Assembly (NCBI GenBank): GCA_023418355.1
Contig: JAEZZU010000252.1
Coordinates: 1 to 6,753, forward strand
Direction of reading: 5' to 3'
DNA length: 6,753 bases
From: Pseudomonadota bacterium
GTDB lineage: Bacteria; Pseudomonadota; Gammaproteobacteria; Burkholderiales; Burkholderiaceae_C
Shown: piece by piece, positions 1 through 6,530 of the stretch
How positions within the stretch are numbered: the first letter of the stretch is position 1
How the letters are laid out: each line of letters starts with the position of its first letter
Program-made: the position numbers and the translations under genes
The notes under the pieces: generated by a model
Databases searched by the model: none
Told to the model about the DNA's origin: nothing
The model's input: only the letters and a program-made list of their open reading frames with translations

Positions 1-38
1 ATCTTGGCTGCACGTGCAGCCAGGGTCCAGTTCGTCAT
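1..38 (-). CDS. Start of a probable PLP-dependent aminotransferase (partial)
   Basis: Only the first 12 codons are in the window, reading MTNWTLAARAAK from an ATG at 38 down to the edge. I recall very similar beginnings (a Trp, then an A-R-A-x-x-M run before N-P-S-x-I-R-E) in the 2-aminoadipate/MocR-like family of class I/II PLP-dependent aminotransferases of Comamonadaceae. Those enzymes move amino groups between amino acids and 2-oxo acids in the cytoplasm. The product name rests on this short match, so it is tentative. The start has only a weak Shine-Dalgarno, within the tandem ATTGAG hexamers just upstream. An amino acid exporter lies upstream on the same strand, which would fit an amino acid theme. 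Confidence 0.4.
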   Translation of the reverse strand, partial: MTNWTLAARAAK

Positions 39-248
39 AACTACTCAATCTCAATAAGCCGCGCGCGCACAGTGCGCGTGCTGGCGAAAGCTTGTTGCAA
101 AGAGCATACCGTTGTGCAGCATGGCCACGCAGCCCCGGAAAGTACGTAGGCAGGGCAACTGTGGCGTGACACCGGGGCGCAGGGTAAGGCGGCGATGTCG
201 ATGCAGCTATTGTGAAGCGAAGTCAAGCAGCCTGCTGACGCGCCAGTG
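39..248. other. Intergenic region upstream of the aminotransferase-like gene
   Basis: No convincing gene is seen on either strand. Frames that stay open here are rich in Cys, Trp, Arg and Ala and look like out-of-frame GC-rich sequence. The stretch should carry the promoter for the minus-strand gene starting at 38. A TTGACT hexamer reads on the minus strand at about 219-224, but no good -10 box follows at 16-18 bases, so no promoter is called. It also holds a 15-base palindrome (64-78) and a direct repeat of CTCAAT (44-49 and 50-55). Confidence 0.5.
64..78. promoter_or_regulatory. 15-base perfect palindrome, possible operator
   Basis: The sequence CGCGCACAGTGCGCG has two perfect 7-base arms around one central base. 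It lies 25 bases above the ATG at 38, a position where a repressor or activator could act. No regulator family can be named from it. In GC-rich DNA a palindrome of C and G runs can also arise by chance. Confidence 0.3.
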
Positions 249-274
249 AAAAAAACATGCGCTTTAGCTGCGCA
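249..274 (-). terminator. Probable weak intrinsic terminator of the exporter gene
   Basis: On the minus strand TGCGC, a 7-base loop and GCGCA form a 5-base-pair stem (258-274). Two bases later comes a run of seven T (249-255). The loop contains the exporter's TAA stop codon (264-266), so the hairpin overlaps the end of the gene. The stem is short but GC-rich and the T run is good. Moderate confidence. Confidence 0.45.
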
Positions 275-863
275 GCATCCAGATGGCCGTGCCCACCAGT
301 AGCGCCGCCATGGCGCGGTTGAACCAGAGTAAGCGCTTGCCGTAGGCCAGCCAGTGGCGTAAAGCCGCGCCAATACAGGCATACAGCAGATTGCTGCTCA
401 GGGCATACAGCGCCATGACAGGCAGCACCACCAGCAGTCGCGTGGTGAGGCCGCTTTGGCCAGCCACCCAACCGGCGACGATGGTCAACGCCAAAAGCCA
501 TGCCTTGATGTTCACAAACTGCAGCAAAACCCCTTGACCAAAGCCGACTTGCAGCTGTGCCTGCTGCGCCTGCGCGAGCTGGCCGCTGCGCGAGAGCTTG
601 AAGGCCAGCCACAGCAGGTAGGCAATGCCCACGCCCTTGATGGCCCAGCGCAGCGCCGGCATGCCGGTGACCAGCGCCCCCACACCGAGTGCGCACAGCA
701 CCAGCAGCAGGACCCAGCCCACGGGCACGGCCAGCACAAAGCGCAGGCTGCGGCGCAGGCCGTGGTTGGCAGCCAGTGCGGTGGAGAGCGTGGTGTTAGG
801 CCCCGGCGTAAAGCTCATGGCCGTGGCCAGTACGAGCAGGGCGGTGAATTCTTGGAGTGGCAT
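264..863 (-). CDS. LysE/RhtB-family amino acid exporter
   Basis: This is a 199-residue integral inner-membrane protein of the LysE/RhtB translocator family. These proteins export amino acids or related small molecules using the membrane gradient; the substrate here cannot be told. The family hallmark T-P-G-P-N is at residues 19-23 in the first hydrophobic segment. About six hydrophobic segments follow the usual pattern: roughly 3-20, 40-66, 69-90, 112-132, 142-165 and 181-197. The conserved Q-F-x-N-x-K-A lies at 115-121 ahead of the fourth. Length and the distance from start to TPGP match the family, so I chose the ATG at 863. The frame is open up to a TTG at 881 (six more residues), but those residues look unlike the family. 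No good ribosome binding site precedes either start. The gene lies behind a terminator, so it is probably transcribed separately from the flagellar genes. Confidence 0.85.
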   Translation of the reverse strand: MPLQEFTALLVLATAMSFTPGPNTTLSTALAANHGLRRSLRFVLAVPVGWVLLLVLCALGVGALVTGMPALRWAIKGVGIAYLLWLAFKLSRSGQLAQAQQAQLQVGFGQGVLLQFVNIKAWLLALTIVAGWVAGQSGLTTRLLVVLPVMALYALSSNLLYACIGAALRHWLAYGKRLLWFNRAMAALLVGTAIWMLRS

Positions 864-869
864 GCCGCA

Positions 870-879
870 GGTGTACACC
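870..879. promoter_or_regulatory. 10-base perfect palindrome just upstream of the exporter start
   Basis: GGTGTACACC is a perfect palindrome ending 6 bases before the ATG at 863, where a ribosome binding site would normally be. It could be a regulator's operator, but this is inferred from symmetry and place only. If translation began at the TTG at 881, the palindrome would lie inside the coding region instead. Confidence 0.3.
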
Positions 880-900
880 AAAATGCCCAGACTCTAAAGG

Positions 901-915
901 CTGGCGGTGCGCCAG
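901..915. repeat. Short inverted repeat upstream of the exporter gene
   Basis: CTGGCG and CGCCAG form perfect 6-base arms around a 3-base spacer, 38 bases above the ATG at 863. It lies in the short gap between the flagellar terminator and the exporter gene, where the exporter promoter must be. It may be an operator half-site pair or a small hairpin in the leader. No T run follows, so it is not a terminator. Confidence 0.3.
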
Positions 916-938
916 GGCAGAGGATTTCTACCATGCAT

Positions 939-978
939 AAAAAAAACGAAGCGTGCAGCGCAGGTGCAGCTTCGTTTT
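939..978 (-). terminator. Strong intrinsic terminator ending the flagellar/HDOD unit
   Basis: Read on the minus strand, AAAACGAAGC (969-978) pairs perfectly with GCTTCGTTTT (943-952). The stem extends inward by a TGCA/TGCA pairing across a single bulged base, leaving a 7-base loop. The 3' side runs into eight T residues (939-946). It begins 65 bases after the stop of the HDOD gene, so it closes the transcript that includes that gene and probably flgL and flgK. On the plus strand the T run is only four bases, and no plus-strand gene needs it. Confidence 0.85.
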
Positions 979-999
979 CAGGTGCTTTTGTGTGCGAAA

Positions 1000-1025
1000 A
1001 GCTTGCCAGATAAGCGCTGGAAGCT
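1000..1025 (-). terminator. Upstream accessory hairpin behind the HDOD gene
   Basis: On the minus strand AGCTTCCAG (1017-1025) pairs with CTGG-C-AAGCT (1000-1009), a 9-base-pair stem with one bulged base and a 7-base loop. The 3' arm runs into a short T stretch (TTTT including the arm's last base). It starts 17 bases after the stop codon. It may be a weak first terminator or a 3'-end stabilising hairpin ahead of the strong terminator. Confidence 0.4.
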
Positions 1026-1042
1026 CTTTCTTTCGGAGCGTG

Positions 1043-2269
1043 CTACCAGGCAGGACGCTGGCTGGGCCATTCACAGGCCATGCGCAGCAAGGTGCGGTTC
1101 ACGTGCTCCAGCGAGATTTCGTGCTGCTCGCACAGCTGCGGAATCTGGAGCAGGCTGTCTTCGCTTTCCATGGCAAAGGCCAGCTGCAGGCTGGGCGCGT
1201 AGGGGCCCTGGCCGTGGATGGCGGCTTCCGGTATGCGCTCGGACAGCGGCAATCGTGTGAGCGTGGTCTCCAGTGGCTCGTCCAGCAATTCGTTCAGGCG
1301 TGCAAACAGGCCGCACAGATAGACCTCGCTGCGCAGCTCCTGGCTCACGCCGGCATCGAGCAGGTGCGAAGTCAGCTGGGCGCGCATCACCGTCGCCAGG
1401 CGGATGGGCTGCAGGTCCTGGTCATGGCTGGCGTGTACCAGCTCATTGGCCAGCCATGCTTTGAGCGGCCCATAGCCCAGCATCACCAGCGCGCGCCGCA
1501 GCGAATTGATGGGGTTGCGGGCACCGAGCGCCGCCGAGTTGGCATACAGCATGAAGCGGTAGGCCAGCAGCGGGTCTTCGCTGAGGATGGCTTCAAAGGT
1601 TTCGAGCGATTCGTCCGCGTCCACGGCCTTGAGCAGGCGCAGCACATGCGCATGCATGGGGTAGAGCGCACGCGTGCCACGCACGCGGTGCAGCACGTCT
1701 TCCGTGGGCCAGCCCGCCACGGCGCTGGCCTGGTAGTGCTCCAGGCAGTGCTGAACCAGCGTCTGGCTGTGGATGTCTTCGTACATCTGCCCTTGCAGCA
1801 GACCCAGCCCCTGCATGGCCGCAGGATTGGCGCTGGCACGCATCAGCTGCAGTGCCTGCTGGGGCGCCAGATGCAGCAGGCTGCAGGCGTAGTTGCAGGC
1901 CTGATCGGCGCTCGGCAGCGCATCCATGCCGCCGCGCCAGACCAGGCGCACGCCACGGGCACAGGTGGCGGCCACCATCTCCTGCAGCGCAGGGTGCTGC
2001 TGCAGCCATGGGGCACGCACTTCCAGTGCCCAGTGCGGGCAGGGTGTGATGTGCGTCAGCAGCGCCTGCAGCATGGCAGGCGACTGGGGAGAGAGCAGCA
2101 GCAGCGGCGAGGTCGGGGCCCACATCTCCTGCAGGATGCGCAGCAGGTGTGCCACGTCGGCAGGCCGCTCGGGGTCGTCGCGCAGGAACAGCTGCACGCC
2201 AGCGAGCTGGCGCTGCACATTCCACAGAGGGCGATAGCCCATCACCAAAGCGTTGAGAACAAATTCCAC
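1043..2269 (-). CDS. Degenerate-EAL/HDOD-domain regulatory protein
   Basis: This 408-residue cytoplasmic protein resembles the EAL-HDOD (YuxH-like) signalling family. The N-terminal half (about 1-195) opens with V-L-N-A-L-V-M-G-Y-R-P-L-W-N and later has L-E-V (82-84) and R-G-V-R-L-V-W-R-G (105-113). This is the layout of an EAL-type barrel, but I see no E-A-L or the acidic metal-binding motifs of c-di-GMP phosphodiesterases, so it is probably not catalytic. The C-terminal half (about 205-395) is an HDOD domain: I-L-S-E-D-P-L-L-A-Y-R (228-238), then Y-A-N-S-A (242-246), N-P-I-N-S-L-R-R-A (252-260) and L-G-Y-G-P-L-K-A-W (264-272). HDOD domains lack the metal ligands of HD hydrolases and act in signalling. 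Start is GTG at 2269; an in-frame TAG four codons upstream rules out a longer form. It lies 34 bases behind flgL, suggesting co-transcription and a link to motility, but its exact job is unknown. Confidence 0.8.
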   Translation of the reverse strand: MEFVLNALVMGYRPLWNVQRQLAGVQLFLRDDPERPADVAHLLRILQEMWAPTSPLLLLSPQSPAMLQALLTHITPCPHWALEVRAPWLQQHPALQEMVAATCARGVRLVWRGGMDALPSADQACNYACSLLHLAPQQALQLMRASANPAAMQGLGLLQGQMYEDIHSQTLVQHCLEHYQASAVAGWPTEDVLHRVRGTRALYPMHAHVLRLLKAVDADESLETFEAILSEDPLLAYRFMLYANSAALGARNPINSLRRALVMLGYGPLKAWLANELVHASHDQDLQPIRLATVMRAQLTSHLLDAGVSQELRSEVYLCGLFARLNELLDEPLETTLTRLPLSERIPEAAIHGQGPYAPSLQLAFAMESEDSLLQIPQLCEQHEISLEHVNRTLLRMACEWPSQRPAW

Positions 2270-2303
2270 GGTGCAAGCCTAGAAGTCAGGGGAAAAGCTC
2301 AGC

Positions 2304-3524
2304 TTAGCGAATGTAGTCAAACAGCGAGAGTTTCTGGATGGAAGCGTAGGACTGCAAGGCGGCAGAGACAGCGGTCTCCTGCGTCTTGAGCTGCGACAGC
2401 GCGGCCACCATGTCAATGTCTTCGGCGTTGGAGCGCTGGGTTTCCATCTGTTCGCCGCGCGCCTGCAGCGTGGTGCCCATGCGCTCAGCCTGGTTGAGCA
2501 GTTCACCGGCCACACCGCGTACGGTGGAGACGCGGTTGAGCTGTGTGTCAATTTCTGCCAGCGACTTGGCCAGACCGTGTGCCAGCGCACCATGGTCGGT
2601 GGAGCCGTCAGCATTGCCATGGTTTTTGACCGTGGCAATCGCTGCATCCAGGGTCTCGAAGAGGGACATGGTTTCGCTGGATTTGACGGTGAACGTATCG
2701 CCAACCTTGGCTTCACCAGTGATGACCAGCTGCATGCCCGCAACGGTGATGGCCTCGCCAGACTTGTAGCTGTGCCATGTGGTGCCATCCAGGCTGTACT
2801 CGGTCGCCGTGGTTTCTCCCGCGACAGACGGTGTGATGTCGGGGTTGCGGAAACTGATGGTGACAGGCGTGGTCAATGCCGCTGCAGCAGCAGGGTCCTT
2901 GATGGTGCCGACGTCGCTCCAGGCCAGGCCTTTGTTGTTGGCTCCCACATCCACGGCCAGTACACCATTGCCTGTCTTACCACTAAAGAAGGCCAATGCA
3001 CCATTGAGCGTATTGGTGATGGTGTATTCGTTGTTATTGGGCTGACCACCGTTGATGCCTTGCGTGCCATTAGGGAAAGGTGTCGTGCTTTCCGTATCCA
3101 GGCCACGGAACAGTGGCAGACCATTGCTGTCCTTGCGGTTGGAGTAGGCGTAGATCTGGTCGCGCAGACTTTGCAGCTGCTCCACCAGGGTGTCGCGCTG
3201 GGTTTGGTTGAACGCTCCATTGCCCGCGTTGACGATTAGCGAACGAAACTCCTGTACGGCTCCATTGATTTCACCCAGCGTAGATTCACCATAGGCAATG
3301 GTGGCCGTTTGTGCTTCCAGGGTGCGCTGGTCAGAGTCAATGCGAGAGAGACGGGTGCGTGCACGCTCAGCCTGTGCTGCCGCTACGGGATCATCGCTAG
3401 GGCGCAGGACGCGTTTGCCCGCGGAGGCATGCTCCATTTGACTGGCCAGGTCGCTCTGCTGCTTTGCAATGTTTTGTATGGTGCGGTCATACATGTTGGA
3501 TGTACCGATGCGATGGAAGCTCAT
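2304..3524 (-). CDS. flgL: Flagellar hook-filament junction protein FlgL (HAP3)
   Basis: FlgL is the second junction protein. It is exported by the flagellar type III system and sits between FlgK and the flagellin filament. The N-terminal coiled segment carries S-A-G-K-R-V-L-R-P-S-D-D-P-V-A-A (34-49), the flagellin/FlgL signature. The C-terminal helix shows E-D-I-D-M-V-A-A-L (368-376) and ends in L-S-L-F-D-Y-I-R. At 406 residues it is longer than the enterobacterial protein (about 317). The extra length is a beta-rich, Gly/Asn/Thr-rich middle (about 145-285) that should be surface exposed. Residues 256-281 (G-E-A-I-T-V-A-G-M-Q-L to G-D-T-F-T-V) resemble a module also present in FlgK. A strong ribosome binding site fixes the ATG at 3524. 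It follows flgK by 17 bases. Middle parts of the gene are visibly lower in GC than flgJ or the HDOD gene. Confidence 0.95.
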   Translation of the reverse strand: MSFHRIGTSNMYDRTIQNIAKQQSDLASQMEHASAGKRVLRPSDDPVAAAQAERARTRLSRIDSDQRTLEAQTATIAYGESTLGEINGAVQEFRSLIVNAGNGAFNQTQRDTLVEQLQSLRDQIYAYSNRKDSNGLPLFRGLDTESTTPFPNGTQGINGGQPNNNEYTITNTLNGALAFFSGKTGNGVLAVDVGANNKGLAWSDVGTIKDPAAAAALTTPVTISFRNPDITPSVAGETTATEYSLDGTTWHSYKSGEAITVAGMQLVITGEAKVGDTFTVKSSETMSLFETLDAAIATVKNHGNADGSTDHGALAHGLAKSLAEIDTQLNRVSTVRGVAGELLNQAERMGTTLQARGEQMETQRSNAEDIDMVAALSQLKTQETAVSAALQSYASIQKLSLFDYIR

Positions 3525-3530
3525 CAGGAT

Positions 3531-3536
3531 CTCCTC
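3531..3536 (-). promoter_or_regulatory. Ribosome binding site of flgL
   Basis: GAGGAG on the minus strand lies 6 bases before the ATG at 3524, inside the 17-base flgK-flgL gap. It is clearly stronger than the site before flgK, so flgL translation need not depend on flgK. Confidence 0.8.
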
Positions 3537-3541
3537 AAGGA

Positions 3542-5548
3542 TTAACGACCAACAGCGTTGAGCACGCTATCAAACAGGGTTTGGGCAGTCTGAATGATCT
3601 TGGCAGAGGCCTGGTAAGCCTGCTGATACTGCAGCAGGCGCGCGGCTTCTTCATCCAGGTTCACGCCGGAAATGCTGGAGCGATCGGCCTCTAGATTTGC
3701 AGCCACAGAAGCAGAGAGTTCTGCTGCATAGCGTGCACTTTGGGTACGTGCACCGACACTGGCCATGGCGGAAGAAAAACCATCACTCAGGGTTGTGCCG
3801 TTATCAAACATGGCCTGGTCACGCAGTGCCAGGAATGCTGTTGCATTGCCCGCATTGAGCTGGAAGCCCGCGCCCAAGTCTTTGGCATTGCTCACCGTCA
3901 CCGTGTCATTGGCTGCAGGAGTGCCCGTGAGCGTAATGCTCCAGCCATTGATCTGGATGGGCTGACCAGAGATATAAGTTGCCGGTGTCGAGGCACCGCT
4001 CCAGCTGCCGGGATTTGGATCGTTAGGGTCGGTGGATGGGGTGAAAGTCTCGTAGGTGTACTTGCCATTCCCGTCAAAAGTAATCCGTACCGGAGCTTGT
4101 GGCAGTGGAATACCTGCTCCCTCCACAGGATTCAAAGTGCTCAGATTGCTGAACTGCAAGGTCCCCGTATTGCTGCCGGTGATGTCTGCGGACAGCATGC
4201 TGGCTACGGCCAGATCATTGGGGTTGTGAATGACGGTCTGCAGTTCGTGGGAAGCTTTGCTGTAGGGCTGGAACAGAATGCTTTGCGACTTCAGTCCGAT
4301 CGCATTGCTGTCTAGCGTGAAGACCAGGCCATCGGCTTTGTAGGTTCCGGGCGAAGTGGGGTCCTGCAAGTCGGCCAGATTGCGTGTGGTGCCATCAGAC
4401 AGGCGCACCAGTTTGTCTTCTGCGCGTGTTTCACCAAAGACGATCTGGTAATCCGACGCCACCAGAAATGCCGAGCCTTGCTCCGTATCAAGCTTCACGG
4501 ATGCAGAAGGCGGATCCATTTTGAAGGTGCTGATATTGCTGTAGCCGGGCGTGGACTCACTGAACTTGAACAGCTTGTCACCGGGCTGGCCTTGCAAGGT
4601 GAGGCCCAGACTGTTTTGCTCGTTCAGTTCAGTACCGATGGCAATGGCCAAGCGTCCCAGCGCATTTTTGCCAAAGGCCAGGTCATCATTGATGAACTTC
4701 AGCAGACCTGCCATCTCGCCGCCACCAAGCATGGTGGCGCTCAGCTCTACGGGCGTGCCATTGGGCTGGCTGAAGTACAGGGACATCTTCAGGCTGCCTG
4801 GATACTCTGTGGTTTCACGCACATTGAGCTGGCCCACATCAAAGCCCAGCACCAGCGCCTGGCTGTTGGCAATGAACAGGTTCACTGCGCCATCTTGGGT
4901 TTTGACCTGCGAGGTCTGAACGTATTTATTGATTTCGCTGATGGCAGCGTCTCGGGCGTCCAGCAAATCATTGGGCGCGTGGCCAGATGCCAGTGACTTG
5001 CTGATCTGCAAGTTGAGGTTGGCAACTTTCTGCGCCAGCGAATTCACGACAGAGATGTTGTTGCTCATCTGTTGCTTGGCGGCGTATTCCAGCTCATCCA
5101 GCGAGGCTGATGCAGCGCGAAAGCGCGCTGCCAGCTCTGTCATACGTGTCAGCACCACGTTGCGGGCAGTGCCGTCTACAGGTGCAGCGACGACGTCTGT
5201 GAACGCGTTCATCATATTGTTGATGGCAGCGCCGATGCCGCTGTCACCACCAGTAAACACATCTTGCAGCTGGTTGAGCAGGTTGTAGCGAGCACTGTCA
5301 GCCTTGCTGGCAGCAGTGGCTGCATTGGCTTGTTTGGCCACCAGTTCATCGTATTGACGAACCACCGTATTGATTTGCACGCCGCGGCCAACGTAGCCAG
5401 AGCCAGATTGCTGCCCTTCCTGTGCACTCATGCCCACGGTCTGGCGCGAGTAGCCGGTGGTGTTGACGTTGGCAATGTTGTGACCGGTAACGGTTAGTGC
5501 GTGCTGGTTAGCGGTCAGTGCGCTGACACCTACGTTCAATAAGCTCAT
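3542..5548 (-). CDS. flgK: Flagellar hook-associated protein FlgK (HAP1)
   Basis: FlgK is the first junction protein, added on the hook tip before FlgL and exported by the flagellar type III system. The N-terminus has the rod/hook family signature, with H-N-I-A-N-V-N-T-T-G-Y-S-R (23-35). A helical region follows (about 70-215), including L-L-N-Q-L-Q-D-V-F (90-98). The C-terminus has the matching conserved helix: N-L-D-E-E-A-A-R-L-L-Q-Y-Q-Q-A-Y-Q-A-S-A-K (630-650), ending S-V-L-N-A-V-G-R. At 668 residues it exceeds the enterobacterial length (about 553). The excess lies in the centre, where two beta-rich modules are seen (about 359-430 and 484-553), separated by a linker; an Asp/Pro/Asn-rich stretch sits at 505-514. 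The ATG at 5548 begins at the conserved M-S-L-L-N. It lies 22 bases behind flgJ with only a weak ribosome binding site. GC content is lower than in flgJ. Confidence 0.96.
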   Translation of the reverse strand: MSLLNVGVSALTANQHALTVTGHNIANVNTTGYSRQTVGMSAQEGQQSGSGYVGRGVQINTVVRQYDELVAKQANAATAASKADSARYNLLNQLQDVFTGGDSGIGAAINNMMNAFTDVVAAPVDGTARNVVLTRMTELAARFRAASASLDELEYAAKQQMSNNISVVNSLAQKVANLNLQISKSLASGHAPNDLLDARDAAISEINKYVQTSQVKTQDGAVNLFIANSQALVLGFDVGQLNVRETTEYPGSLKMSLYFSQPNGTPVELSATMLGGGEMAGLLKFINDDLAFGKNALGRLAIAIGTELNEQNSLGLTLQGQPGDKLFKFSESTPGYSNISTFKMDPPSASVKLDTEQGSAFLVASDYQIVFGETRAEDKLVRLSDGTTRNLADLQDPTSPGTYKADGLVFTLDSNAIGLKSQSILFQPYSKASHELQTVIHNPNDLAVASMLSADITGSNTGTLQFSNLSTLNPVEGAGIPLPQAPVRITFDGNGKYTYETFTPSTDPNDPNPGSWSGASTPATYISGQPIQINGWSITLTGTPAANDTVTVSNAKDLGAGFQLNAGNATAFLALRDQAMFDNGTTLSDGFSSAMASVGARTQSARYAAELSASVAANLEADRSSISGVNLDEEAARLLQYQQAYQASAKIIQTAQTLFDSVLNAVGR

Positions 5549-5570
5549 ATCCGAATCTTTCTAAATCTTC

Positions 5571-6530
5571 TCAACCTTGTGTGCCTTGCTGCACGGCCTG
5601 CACGCTCTGGATGGCGCGCGAGAGCTTGCTGGCGTAGAGCGGATCGGTGGCGTAGCCCGCCTTCTGCAGCGCGCTGGCATAGGCCGTGGCGCTGCCTGTG
5701 CTCTGCACGGCCTGGGCGTAGCGAGGGCTTTCCTTGATCAGGCGTGCATAGTCACGGAACGACTCTTCGTAGGAGTTGTAGGCGCGGAACTTGGCCTTGA
5801 CCTTGCGTGGAATGCCATCGATGTATTCCGTGGTGGTGATTTCTGCCACCTTGCCTGTCCAGCCGGCACCAGCCTTGATGCCGAACAGGTTGAAGGAGTT
5901 GCTGCCGTTGTCACCGCGGATTTCGCTGCGGCCCCAGCCGGTTTCGTGACCGGCCTGGCCCAGCATGTAGCTGGCGGGAATGCCGCTTTCGCGCGCGACG
6001 CGTTCGGCCGCAGCGCCATGCGCCTGCACAAACTGCTCGCGCCCCTTGGGCGAGGGTGCATAAGCGTCCAGAAATGCGGTGGGGCCGCCAAGCGGGCTGC
6101 TGCCGCTCAGGCCGGGGTAGCGCACGCTGCGGCTGGCAAAGCTCATGGTCGAGGGAATGCTGAAGCTGCGCTCACTGCCGCCAATGCCTGCTGCGCTGCC
6201 CACGCCCGCTTCTGCGGGATCCATGCCCATGGAGCGGGCAATCTGCGCAGTGATGGCATCGGTCAGCCCGCCGGGCAGGCCGGACATGGACACCGAAAAC
6301 TGCTGGTCCAGCATGGAGTCGGCCAGCTGCGAGCTGTCGTTGTCCATCAGCCCGCTTTTCATCGTGGCCTGTCGCATGCTCTTGATCATCTCGTGCATGA
6401 ACAGCGACTCCAGCTGCTTTGCCGCTTCACGAGCGGCTTGCGGATTGTTCGCATTGGCCTGATTTTTCAGGCCATTGAGTGAATTGATATCGGTGGCCAG
6501 CGCCTGACTGGCACCCAGCGACATGCTCAT
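5571..6530 (-). CDS. flgJ: Flagellar rod assembly protein / muramidase FlgJ
   Basis: FlgJ is a periplasmic two-domain protein. The N-terminal part caps the growing rod; the C-terminal part cuts peptidoglycan so the rod can cross the wall. The rod-binding domain covers about 35-100, with F-M-H-E-M-I-K-S-M-R (44-53) and L-D-Q-Q (74-77). A Gly/Ser-rich linker (about 105-150) leads to a glucosaminidase-type domain (about 150-305). The probable catalytic Glu196 lies in G-H-E-T-G-W-G, and Asp260 lies in S-F-R-D-Y-A. Their 64-residue spacing equals that of Glu184 and Asp248 known in Salmonella FlgJ. N-L-F-G-I-K (214-219) is also typical. Length, 319, is normal (Salmonella about 316). The ATG at 6530 overlaps the flgI stop by four bases; a second in-frame ATG at 6524 has a more generous distance from the ribosome binding site. 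No signal peptide is expected or seen; export is through the flagellar apparatus. Confidence 0.96.
   Translation of the reverse strand: MSMSLGASQALATDINSLNGLKNQANANNPQAAREAAKQLESLFMHEMIKSMRQATMKSGLMDNDSSQLADSMLDQQFSVSMSGLPGGLTDAITAQIARSMGMDPAEAGVGSAAGIGGSERSFSIPSTMSFASRSVRYPGLSGSSPLGGPTAFLDAYAPSPKGREQFVQAHGAAAERVARESGIPASYMLGQAGHETGWGRSEIRGDNGSNSFNLFGIKAGAGWTGKVAEITTTEYIDGIPRKVKAKFRAYNSYEESFRDYARLIKESPRYAQAVQSTGSATAYASALQKAGYATDPLYASKLSRAIQSVQAVQQGTQG

Noticed and set aside
219..242. TTGACT hexamer and the AGCAG-C-CTGCT symmetry in the intergenic region
   Set aside because: No acceptable -10 box follows the hexamer, and the short symmetry has a one-base centre with nothing else to support a function.
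41..382. Minus-strand open frame overlapping the exporter end and the intergenic region
   Set aside because: Cys/Trp/Arg-rich composition typical of an out-of-frame reading, with its 5' part inside the exporter gene in another frame.
456..1013. Plus-strand open frame opposite the exporter gene
   Set aside because: Gln/His/Ala-rich with no domain; the opposite frame encodes a clear LysE-family protein, and this one runs through the terminator.
2270..2303. Symmetrical AAGCTGAGCTT between flgL and the HDOD gene as a terminator
   Set aside because: The arms leave a one-base loop, which cannot form a hairpin, and no T run of useful length follows.
953..2389. Long plus-strand open frame of 478 codons opposite the HDOD gene
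   Set aside because: It is rich in Gln, Arg, His and Ala, has no recognisable domain, crosses the terminator and the flgL end, and lies opposite a gene with clear family motifs. GC-biased third positions commonly keep the opposite strand open.
5549..5640. Possible sigma-28 promoter before flgK
   Set aside because: flgKL often have their own class 3 promoter in enteric bacteria. Here TTCGGATA near the start codon is the only weak -10 likeness, it is too close to the ATG, and no matching -35 is found.
5577..6482. Plus-strand open frame of 301 codons opposite flgJ
   Set aside because: Ala/Gly/His-rich sequence without motifs, fully opposite the well-supported flgJ.
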